Assembly: GCF_000009365.1 (NCBI RefSeq)
Contig: NC_008260.1
Coordinates: 2,389,001-2,453,000, forward strand
Length of the DNA: 64,000 bases
Direction: 5' to 3'
Source: Alcanivorax borkumensis SK2
GTDB lineage: Bacteria > Pseudomonadota > Gammaproteobacteria > Pseudomonadales > Alcanivoracaceae
Shown: one piece after another, positions 56,833 to 64,000 of the stretch
Layout: the number at the start of each line of letters is the position of its first letter
How positions within the stretch are numbered: the stretch's first letter is position 1
Notes under the pieces: generated by a model
The model's input: only the letters and a program-made list of their open reading frames with translations
Database searches by the model: none
Told to the model about the DNA's origin: nothing
Made by a program: the position numbers and the translations under genes

Positions 56833-57351
56833 ATGAAAAAAGTACTGTTTGCCGCGGCTTTGACAATGCCCCTTGTCGCCAACGCCGGCGGTTTTGCTGG
56901 TATTGATATCATTAGCAGCAAAATTGAACCTGATAACACCACGTCTAGCGCCAAGCCCGAAGCGCTGCAATTCAAATTCGGCAGCTGGATCAACAAGGAT
57001 GAGACCCTTGGTGGTGAAGTGCGTCTGGGCTTGGGCATTGATGAAGATGAACTGAGCAACAATGTTGACGTGGAAATCGACCGTTACTACGGCGCCTATT
57101 TCCGTGGCCAATTCCCCAACACCATGCCTGTGCGCCCCTACGGACTGATCGGTGTCACCTACATGGAAACCACCGAGAAGAGTGATTTGGGTGGTTCTGA
57201 CGGAGAAAACTACAAAGACCTGTCACTGGGCCTCGGTGTAGATTTCACCATCACCAAGACCCTGTTCATCAACCTAGAGTATATGCGGCTCGTGGATCGC
57301 AGCGGTGACGAAATCACTCATGTGGGGCTGGGCCTGAACGGCCGATTCTGA
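56833..57351 (+). CDS. Outer-membrane beta-barrel protein, OmpA/OmpX-like
   Basis: This is 172 residues from ATG 56833 after GGAG. The signal peptide (KKVLFAAALTMPLVANA) is clear. Alternating strands (ALQFKFGSWINKDETLGGEVRLGLGI, YYGAYFRGQF, PYGLIGVTYMETTEKS, LSLGLGVDFTITKTLFINLEYMRL) and a C-terminal Phe indicate an eight-stranded barrel. No substrate can be assigned. It is followed by a strong terminator and preceded by 160 bases, so it is probably a single-gene unit. Confidence 0.85.
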   Translation: MKKVLFAAALTMPLVANAGGFAGIDIISSKIEPDNTTSSAKPEALQFKFGSWINKDETLGGEVRLGLGIDEDELSNNVDVEIDRYYGAYFRGQFPNTMPVRPYGLIGVTYMETTEKSDLGGSDGENYKDLSLGLGVDFTITKTLFINLEYMRLVDRSGDEITHVGLGLNGRF

Positions 57352-57380
57352 TTCCACCACAGCACTCACGCTGCACAAAA

Positions 57381-57412
57381 ACGCCCACCATTATTTAGTG
57401 GGCGTTTTTTTG
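57381..57412 (+). terminator. Rho-independent terminator
   Basis: ACGCCCAC and GTGGGCGT form an 8-bp stem, followed by a run of T. It lies 30 bases after the beta-barrel stop codon. Confidence 0.92.
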
Positions 57413-57511
57413 TAAGGCTCAAAAAAAAACAGTTTGTCATGCGCTACACGTTAGGAGAGAGGAGCCTTAGCCCCATTCGCTCATCTGCTCATCCTCACAA
57501 TCATTGCCCCA

Positions 57512-57985
57512 TTATGAATAAGGCATGATCAACAGAGGCTGGCGAATGTGTCGGGCAACGTAATCTGCAACACTACCAACCAATAGCCGCTGCCAGTTTT
57601 TTTGTCGTCGTCGCTGAAGAATGACCAGATTCACCGCCTCACGATCGGCGACCTCGGTAATCACCTGACCGGTCTTACTACCCCGCGCCACCCGCGAGTC
57701 CACTTCATAGCCCATGGATTCCAGCTTTCGTGTGATATCCAGCATATGACGCTGCAACTCCACTTCTCGCGCAGCCACCTGCTGGCGTAACTGGCTCGGA
57801 GGGACCAAGCGTTTTCGAAACAGGGCGAGACTTTCCTCTGGGACCTCACACACCATCAGCACCAACAGGGACAAGGTGTCAGGGTCGATCAGGTCGGTGG
57901 CGGGATCCAGCTGATCAAGCGGCACCAAGGGGTCTACCGCATACAGCGCTTTACGCTTGTCTTGCTCGGGATTGGACAGTGGCAT
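57512..57985 (-). CDS. Universal stress protein (UspA family)
   Basis: This 157-residue protein keeps the C-terminal Usp signature: VARGSKTGQVITEVADREAVNLVIL, then LLVGSVADYVARHIRQPLLIMP with the G-S-V-A-x-x-V pattern. The N-terminal strand-loop part is atypical. It starts directly after the symporter stop codon (TGAATG), so the two are cotranslated. A link between a Usp protein and a solute symporter has been seen elsewhere as regulation of transport, which is a guess here. Confidence 0.88.
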   Translation of the reverse strand: MPLSNPEQDKRKALYAVDPLVPLDQLDPATDLIDPDTLSLLVLMVCEVPEESLALFRKRLVPPSQLRQQVAAREVELQRHMLDITRKLESMGYEVDSRVARGSKTGQVITEVADREAVNLVILQRRRQKNWQRLLVGSVADYVARHIRQPLLIMPYS

Positions 57986-59383
57986 TCACTCCTCCTTCCG
58001 GTAGAAAGGCCGCATCACGGCATAAACCCCAAAAGACACCACCAGGGCCGGCAACAATTCATACAGGGATTCAGAATAACCAAGCGCCTGCCAGGTAATC
58101 AGTGTAGTGAAACCCGCAAGCATCATCACCAACGCCGTGGTCCGAGTCAGGCGGGCATTCATCACCCGCAGCACAATCACCGGCCCCAAGGTGCCCCCCA
58201 GAGACGACCACGCGAACACTACCAGCGTAAACACATTAGCCGGCGCGGCCAGCGCCACCACCAGCACCACTAAGGTAATGCCCAAGGTCGCTATTTTGGT
58301 TCGGACATAGGATTGCCCGAACCGGGGAATCAAATCCTGGCTGATCGCCGCTGAGCAGGACAGTAACATGGAATCCGCCGTGGACAAGGTGGCGGCAAAA
58401 ATGGCCGCCAGCACCATGCCGGCCAGCACATCAGGCAAATAAGCCTGAGCCATGGTGGGCAGTGTCAGCTCCGGATCAGACAGATCTCCTGTGAGTAGTA
58501 CGCGGGCGTAGAGACTGATGGTCACGGTCAGAAGCGCAAAGGGCAGGTACCAGGCAAAGTACACCTTGCGGGCCGCCGGGACGTCGTCCGGGCTGCGTAA
58601 CGCAATGGTACGCACTAAAATATGCGGCTGACCAATAGCGCCAATGCCCGCCGCCACCCAGCCCAGTACAAAAGCACCGGTGCCAAAGGCCAAGTTATCC
58701 GGGGTCCAATCCAGCAGGGCCGGGTTAATGTTGCGCAGCTCATCGACCAGCGTCCACGGAAAACCCACGTTGATCATGGCAACAATGCACAACAGTACCA
58801 TGCCAAACAACATCACAAACGACTGGGCTACATCAGTCCAAATAGACGCCCGTAAACCACCGGCAAAGGAATACAGCACCACCACGACCGCACCCAATAC
58901 CGCACCCAGCCAAATTGGCCAGTCAAACATAACATGCAACGCCTTGCTTCCCGCCTTGAGCTGCGCAGCCGCATAAACCGACAGGAATATTAGGGTCAGC
59001 AGTGCAGACAAAATACGCAGGGGGCTGGAAGCCAACTCAGGGTTCTGGGAGGTGAGAGCGGGGATGGTATTGACCGGATGGGTTTCCGAATACTCTCGCA
59101 GGCGACGATGGAACCCTCGCCAAACAAACCAGTCCCCCACTAACCAGCCTAGCGCCACCCAGAAGGCCGACACACCGGCTACCCAGGTATAGCCAACCAG
59201 GCCGATAAACATGTACCCGGAGTTATTGGTGGCCACGGAAGACAGCCCGATGATCCACGCCGGGGTGTTATACCCCGCTGTCAGATAATCGTTAACGTCC
59301 TCATGTTTTTTCCGGATCGAGGAAATGCCGATAATCAGAAATAACGCCAGCACGCACAGAAAGCTGATCGCGGTGACACCCAT
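57986..59383 (-). CDS. Sodium:solute symporter (SSS family, PutP-like)
   Basis: This 465-residue inner-membrane protein has about 13 helices. SSS motifs include SSVATNNSGYMFIGLVGYTW, GGLRASIWTDVAQSFVMLFG and FAATLSTADSMLLSCSAAIS with the sodium-site Ser/Thr. It is related to proline and other amino-acid or carboxylate symporters; the substrate cannot be named. It is cotranscribed with the UspA protein immediately downstream. Confidence 0.92.
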   Translation of the reverse strand: MGVTAISFLCVLALFLIIGISSIRKKHEDVNDYLTAGYNTPAWIIGLSSVATNNSGYMFIGLVGYTWVAGVSAFWVALGWLVGDWFVWRGFHRRLREYSETHPVNTIPALTSQNPELASSPLRILSALLTLIFLSVYAAAQLKAGSKALHVMFDWPIWLGAVLGAVVVVLYSFAGGLRASIWTDVAQSFVMLFGMVLLCIVAMINVGFPWTLVDELRNINPALLDWTPDNLAFGTGAFVLGWVAAGIGAIGQPHILVRTIALRSPDDVPAARKVYFAWYLPFALLTVTISLYARVLLTGDLSDPELTLPTMAQAYLPDVLAGMVLAAIFAATLSTADSMLLSCSAAISQDLIPRFGQSYVRTKIATLGITLVVLVVALAAPANVFTLVVFAWSSLGGTLGPVIVLRVMNARLTRTTALVMMLAGFTTLITWQALGYSESLYELLPALVVSFGVYAVMRPFYRKEE

Positions 59384-59827
59384 ACGCTAAACCGAACTCA
59401 GTTGAATTTACGATCCAGCATACACCCGTCTCACACCGCGGGGGCTGCCCCATATCAATTTATTAGCGACAGTCTAGTCGGGCTGTAAAAATTACACTGA
59501 CGACAAATCTACGTCGGGAGGGCCGCCTCGAAAAGGCGCCCAGACATTTCGCATCAATAATCTTTCAATCTTCTACCTAAGCCCTTTTGTAACAGACCGT
59601 CTTGCTGCGAAGCATTTTCATAGTAATCTAGAGCACGGTGTAGCCATTGACAAAACTTTATAGGTTTTAGCGCTGTTACTAAAAATCGACCCCATGACAG
59701 AGAGCTATCCATTTCCCAAACAGACTCCACGCCCACATCAGCCGGAAAGGCGGTCAACCGTGACACACAATTTGAATGTCCTCTTTATAAAATGTTCAGA
59801 GGATAATAAACATCCTGACACGCCCAG
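59384..59827. other. Intergenic stretch with a hairpin and one doubtful short frame
   Basis: A REP-like hairpin GGGCCGCCT, then AGGCGCCC, is at about 59519-59552. A 70-codon minus-strand frame (59554-59766) starts at GTG without a ribosome site. Its residues (FLVTALKPIKFCQWLHRALDYY) look protein-like but match nothing I know, and it may be a remnant. GC content drops from here to about 60890. Confidence 0.45.
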
Positions 59828-60256
59828 TTAACCTGCATTAAAACAGCTTTTTACTTCTTCTAGAGTGGTCGCATAGCGAACGCAGAGCTCAACCTCTTCA
59901 TATTCAGACTCCCTATTTTTATACCTATTAAGCAATTTATTATATTTATCAATAATATCGTCATGCTCATGAGCAAGCTCTTTGCAATCATCCAACAAAT
60001 CATCATACTCATCGCCTAGATCTTCGTATTCTGATTTACATACGAAACCATCATAACCACAGGTACGGGAATCAAAACAAACAGCATCACGGCTTACACA
60101 TTTCGCATCAGAAGGACATGCACTATCCCCATAATTTAAGCAAGCAGCTTTTTTTCCATACGGACATGAGAAACTACTGCCATAAGCATGTGCCGAAAAA
60201 AAGATAAAAACAGCACTCAGTAACACCTGTCCGGCCACAAAGTTGATCTTCCCCAT
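59828..60256 (-). CDS. Secreted Cys-rich protein with a C-terminal coiled coil
   Basis: This 142-residue protein has a signal peptide ending near SAHAYGS. The first half is Cys-rich: SCPYGKKAACLNYGDSACPSDAKC, then AVCFDSRTCGYDGFVCKS, probably four to five disulfides. The second half (about 75-125) is a charged helix with heptad-like pattern. I know similar conserved hypothetical proteins in Pseudomonas-like genomes, but no function is assigned. It lies in an AT-rich patch, unlike its neighbours, which suggests transfer. Confidence 0.75.
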   Translation of the reverse strand: MGKINFVAGQVLLSAVFIFFSAHAYGSSFSCPYGKKAACLNYGDSACPSDAKCVSRDAVCFDSRTCGYDGFVCKSEYEDLGDEYDDLLDDCKELAHEHDDIIDKYNKLLNRYKNRESEYEEVELCVRYATTLEEVKSCFNAG

Positions 60257-61039
60257 TATTGATTCACCCCACCGTGATTCCTCGCCTTAATGACGAAACC
60301 TCATCTCATTTAAGAGAATGCCTTGCCAAAATACCTCAGGATCAGATTATAGCATTACCAAAATACCTGCCCTGTAAAACGGAAGGCTATTTTTGGGTGT
60401 CAATACAAAAGTGGGAGGGAGGCATTCATTCATATTCATAACACTCGTAGCATGCGCGGCTTTGGATTAGAGGCGCAGTAATAAAATGCTAAAGCTGTCG
60501 CCATATCTACGGTTGTGAATTTTTTCTTAGATTGCACTCTGTTGAATTCCGTTACCAATCTTGGCCCGTTCCCGTGCTTTGACGACTCGCCACGCTCAAA
60601 CATCCGCACATCAAGAGCACGTTGCGTTCGACCTTGTAAAATAAAGCCTCGGCGTTCCCACCGCATAATACGAAGTGACTACCTGCATTGGCCCATCACC
60701 AATATACCTGCAAAGATCACCATGCTGCCCCCAAGATAGCGTGACCTTTTGATCTTTTTTAAAAGCGAATGAGAGCTTAAGGTCTGAGTCGAAATAAACG
60801 ATAACGACGGTATCAGTGGATGAGCGAAATCCGGTTGACAATACAATGCACTGGGGAGAGGAGGAGAACACCTCTCATCTGAACACTTAAATCAGCGAAT
60901 TATTCTCTGAGTTACCCGGAAGGGTACCTTCCCAGAAAATAGCGATATCTCAAAAGGTTCGCATTTTCTGAAAGGCCTTATTCTACAAGAAGCCCCCCCC
61001 TTCGAGTAAGCTCGGCCGCAGAATAAGTCAGGTAAACAC
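60257..61039. other. AT-rich stretch with short unassigned frames
   Basis: Two overlapping minus-strand frames (60611-60871 and 60436-60666) are adjacent in different frames and could be one gene broken near 60660. They begin FSSSPQCIVLSTGFRSSTDT and continue RRGFILQGRTQRALDVRMF. I recognise no family. A 60-codon plus-strand frame at 60259 has no supported start. Confidence 0.4.
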
Positions 61040-61081
61040 AAAAAAAGCCCCCCTTCCAACAGGGGAAGGGGGGCTTTTTTT
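61040..61081. terminator. Strong bidirectional terminator downstream of folE2
   Basis: AAAAAAAGCCCCCCTTCC pairs with GGAAGGGGGGCTTTTTTT around a short loop. It ends the folE2 transcript on the minus strand and would also stop rightward transcription. Confidence 0.93.
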
Positions 61082-61122
61082 GTGTGCTGCATGCACCGCG
61101 TATTGCCAACCGCCTTTCTCAA

Positions 61123-62082
61123 TCAAGGAATGGGTAGGTAACCACCCTCCACTTCCTTGGTCACAATGGCGACCGCATTATGGGCGTGAAGGCTTTCCAG
61201 GTGATTCACACGCAACCAGAAATCCTTGTAACACGACTGCGGGTTCAGCGCGGTCTTCAAGCGGCGGGCCGCATCTTCACAGAACATCAGGTTCTGGCCG
61301 TTCAACAGCGCGAACTCCTGCTCGTCCACCCGCTTCACCGCAGTCTGCACCGGCGTCTTCAGAGCACCTTCAATAGAATCAATCAATGCGGTGATAGGAA
61401 AGGCATCACCAACATTGTGATCAAGCAAAACACGCACTTGCGCAATTGAACGCTGGCTGTGAGGAGTAGCAAGAATACCCTCTTCCGTGCCAAGCCATTC
61501 TAATACCGCATCGGTGTCCACTTTACTTTCTTCAAAATCTTTCCGAAATTGCTCCTGAATCAACTGTCGAGACAGGGCTGCCGAACAAGGGCAGGTAGAG
61601 GAATACGGCACTTCCACCGATAACTCAATGCGCATGCCATCTTCACACAGGGTGCCTTTAATACTGACCGGGTAACTTTTCCAACCGGAATAGCTGCTCT
61701 TCAAGGCTGCGCGGCGCATGGAATACTCAAAGTCGAGCTGTACAAAACCGCGTGTGCTGAGGCCCTCATGGGTCTGCAAGAAATTACGCAGTAGTTGCTC
61801 AATGGAGCCCGCACTGACCGAATGGTCACCAAAGGTCTCTTCCAGCATCAGGAACAGACGCGACATGTGAATGCCTTTGGCATCCGCATTGGCCAAATTC
61901 ACATAGGCCTGAATAGAAGTGCTCACCGGACGTTCGCCAGCCAAGGTATCGCTGACGCGAGCAGGCAAGTGGATCTCACTCATACCCACCCAATCTAGGG
62001 TGGTGTGAATATGATCCACCATGGAGTTAGACGCCACATCCGGCATCTGTTTGGTGCTACCGGCACCGTTGTCACGAGTCAT
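61123..62082 (-). CDS. folE2: Zinc-independent GTP cyclohydrolase IB
   Basis: This is 319 residues from ATG 62082, eight bases after GGAG; longer forms to 62115 use weaker starts. It has [22 protein letters not shown] at the start, [31 protein letters not shown] in the middle (the Cys of the active site) and [19 protein letters not shown] near the end, matching COG1469. FolE2 makes dihydroneopterin triphosphate using several metals and replaces zinc-dependent FolE. In many bacteria it is Zur-regulated. I see no clear Zur site upstream, but its proximity to zinc genes agrees with that role. Confidence 0.95.
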
Positions 62083-62257
62083 GGGATTCTCCATAGGGGC
62101 ACTGAAAACAGCCAAGGTAAGGCTGCCCAGGTGAACGAAACGGTAATCTGTTCGTCATCGCCCGCTCATACAAGGGGGGCAAGTCTAGCAGAAACTGATC
62201 AGCAAATTGACCATTTCCAGGCGCAGGTTTCGCTATCAACATGACAGAAAGGGACTA

Positions 62258-63187
62258 TCAGACAGATAAGCCCGCATCTTCGTCACTTCTGACTAGTTCT
62301 TGGAAGCGCGGTAGCTCGCGCAAAGGCTCGAACATTTCTTCGCTACGAGCATGCCGGCGCAGGGTTTCCGAGGTTTGAATGGCCGCAGCCAAGTCGGTCA
62401 AGGCATTCTCTATTTCCCCCAGCCCAGACCAAGCACAAGCCCGTTGGTAGAGAGCATGTGGATTCTCTTCATCCACTTCTAATACCCGATCACACAAACT
62501 CAACGCCCAGCGCTGCTCACCCAACTCTAGGGCAGCATCTGCTTTCCAGGCTAGCGCCTCCGGGTCGTCCGGGCGCAACTCCAAGATGCGATCATAGAGT
62601 TCAATCTTGGCCTGGGCACTAGGCTCTTTGGTGGCCTTGAGCCACAGGCTATGAATATCATTGGTGCGCTCGATTTCTTCCTGGTTCTCGGCAATAGACA
62701 GGGATTTTTTGCGCAGCTCGCGCTCCAGATCTGCCAGCCGGGATTCATATTCGCTGGTCAGCCGAGCCATTTCTTTTTCCGCGTACACCCGCACGTTATC
62801 TTTCAGATCACGAATAGTGGACCAACCCACCAGAGCAAGGATCGAGGCAGCGCCGGCAATGAGGTAAAAGAAATAAGTAACCGTATTGGTGGCATAGCCC
62901 ATGGCCTTATCTGCCACGCCCAACTCACGGTCAGTCACAAGCAGATTCATCTGGTTGCGATATTCCATCATGTCCTGGCGCAAGATGCGTAATTCACTGA
63001 GAATCCAGTTTTCCCGGAACTGAGAAATCACGGGGCCCTTCTCGATCTCGCTCTGCGCCTCTGGTCTCGGTTCTTGTACGGGCACATTGGCATCTTGCTC
63101 CGCCCATACACTGGCGGCCAGCGCCAACAGCACGCTTAATACACCGGTACGCAAAATTTGTCTGATCAATGCCTTGCCCCTCTCCAT
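62258..63187 (-). CDS. Membrane-anchored TPR protein
   Basis: This is 309 residues from ATG 63187; TTG 63169 has the better ribosome site (GAGAGGGG) and is an alternative. A signal peptide (SVLLALAASVWA) precedes a periplasmic part, then one membrane helix (TYFFYLIAGAASILALVGW) and a charged coiled coil (about 140-185). The C-terminal part holds about three TPR units (YDRILELRPDDPEALAWKAD, LCDRVLEVDEENPHALYQRA). It probably scaffolds a protein complex. It is divergent from the TRAP binding-protein gene and may help that system, which is inference. Confidence 0.8.
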   Translation of the reverse strand: MERGKALIRQILRTGVLSVLLALAASVWAEQDANVPVQEPRPEAQSEIEKGPVISQFRENWILSELRILRQDMMEYRNQMNLLVTDRELGVADKAMGYATNTVTYFFYLIAGAASILALVGWSTIRDLKDNVRVYAEKEMARLTSEYESRLADLERELRKKSLSIAENQEEIERTNDIHSLWLKATKEPSAQAKIELYDRILELRPDDPEALAWKADAALELGEQRWALSLCDRVLEVDEENPHALYQRACAWSGLGEIENALTDLAAAIQTSETLRRHARSEEMFEPLRELPRFQELVRSDEDAGLSV

Positions 63188-63363
63188 CACTTTTTGCCTG
63201 TGCTTATTCGCCAAGGGAACCCGCTCAGGCTGAACACGCTGTAAACATTGCCTATGGTCGCATCATGCCTGCTGAGGTGCCAGCCTTGCCGGCTGCTCCC
63301 TTGACAGCCCCGCCCCGATGCAATGTAGTGACTGGCACCCACAAGCAATATCAAGGTAAAGGC

Positions 63364-64000
63364 ATGCGACTTAATCGATTTATATGCGCCGCTACTTTTG
63401 GCTTTCTTGCCGCCACAACCACCACCGTCAACGCCGACACTTGGCGTTTTGGCCTAGAAGAAATTGAAGGCAGTGTTCAGCATAGTTACGCCGAACGCTT
63501 CAAAGCCCTAGTGGAAGAAAAAAGTGAAGGTGAGATTGACGTTCAACTGCTCCCCTACGGCAAATGGGGCTCCAGCTATTCCGCTCTGTACGACGCAATT
63601 CAGGGTGGAGCCATTCAACTCGGCTTCGGCTCCGGCGCCCTGGGTGGCACGGTACCGGAAAGCCAACTGCTCAACCTGAACTATATTATGCCCAGCGATC
63701 AGTGGGTAACCGCTCAAGGCCTGAACAGCGACACCTTTCTGAAGAGCAAGGCGTGGCAGGAGTCGTTCCGCAAACGCAGCTTGGTGCCACTGGCCGAACT
63801 ACCAGAGGGTTATCAGGTATGGACCAGCAACAAAGCGGTGAAAACACCGGATGACATCGAGAACCTCGGCATCCGAGTGATGGACAACAGCCTACTGCGT
63901 GCCACCTATAAAGCCTATGGCGCCTCGCCCACATCCATTGCTTACGGCGAGCTGTATAGCGCTCTGCAACAAGGGCAGGCAGAAGGTAATATTCAACCAG
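63364..64000 (+). CDS. TRAP transporter substrate-binding protein (DctP family), truncated by the window
   Basis: At least 212 residues are in the window from ATG 63364. The signal peptide (CAATFGFLAATTTTVNA) is followed by a DctP-type periplasmic fold: WRFGLEEIEGSVQHSYAERFKALVEEKSEGEIDVQ, LYDAIQGGAIQLGFG, the conserved IRVMDN and IAYGELYSALQQGQAEGNIQP. The last segment is the family signature. It would capture a C4-dicarboxylate or other organic acid for a sodium-driven TRAP importer; the membrane subunits should lie beyond 64000. Confidence 0.93.
   Translation, partial: MRLNRFICAATFGFLAATTTTVNADTWRFGLEEIEGSVQHSYAERFKALVEEKSEGEIDVQLLPYGKWGSSYSALYDAIQGGAIQLGFGSGALGGTVPESQLLNLNYIMPSDQWVTAQGLNSDTFLKSKAWQESFRKRSLVPLAELPEGYQVWTSNKAVKTPDDIENLGIRVMDNSLLRATYKAYGASPTSIAYGELYSALQQGQAEGNIQP

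Noticed and set aside
60259..60441. Plus-strand 60-codon frame divergent from the Cys-rich protein
   Set aside because: It starts without a ribosome site directly at the neighbouring gene's start and shows no family pattern.

Overview
The window reads as the chromosome of a marine, hydrocarbon-using gammaproteobacterium, most like Alcanivorax. That is inferred from gene content (lipid and ketone catabolism, outer-membrane phospholipase, an acylated-peptide siderophore type, gamma-type NsrR/Hmp and CysJI genes). No 16S or other decisive marker is present.

Left end (1-13.6 kb): one giant minus-strand NRPS gene of at least 3586 codons, open at the left edge, with MbtH and a PvdE/SyrD-type ABC exporter upstream in the same direction. 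A Fur-like site and a divergent TetR gene follow. Domain order is C-A-PCP-E-C-A-PCP-C-A-PCP. The third adenylation pocket reads as serine and the first two pockets are identical to each other. This fits the Orn-Orn-Ser-Orn logic of amphibactin-type siderophores. 13.6-22 kb: a secreted endonuclease I-like protein, two large acyl-CoA dehydrogenase paralogues flanking a broken gdhA, a DUF454 membrane protein, Trm112 and PldA.

22-35.6 kb: an AraC regulator faces an ATGA-overlapped operon of Baeyer-Villiger monooxygenase, esterase and SDR (ketone to ester to acid plus alcohol). Then come a 3D-domain protein and a lipoprotein hydrolase whose starts are 3 bases apart, a second SDR, AcpH, a GNAT remnant, a HIT protein, a double-length PTPS-like protein, a LysR regulator, an Arc-like protein and a diguanylate cyclase. 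35.7-44.3 kb: Hmp and NsrR share an NsrR-type operator. Next are a Rnk-like protein and a Lys-rich microprotein, then a LysR-controlled sulfur locus. In it cysJ and cysI are fused by a deletion and otherwise broken, while a three-gene DsrEFH/TusBCD-like set, a nitronate monooxygenase-like enzyme and a small membrane protein remain intact. A DUF488 gene broken exactly at an A AAA AAG slippery heptamer ends this part.

44.3-64 kb: an M23 peptidase and a GAF/HD-GYP protein are followed by what looks like a zinc-limitation region. It holds a divergent thrS not linked to infC, hisI overlapping cysS, yidD with a Cys/His tail coupled to a DUF2946 protein, a ZnuD-like TonB receptor with a His-rich loop, an AztD-like lipoprotein with a His/Asp/Glu tail, and the zinc-independent GTP cyclohydrolase FolE2. 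Interspersed are an SSS symporter with a UspA protein, an AT-rich patch with a Cys-rich secreted protein, a TPR membrane protein and the start of a TRAP binding protein. A family of similar hairpin terminators recurs at gene ends.
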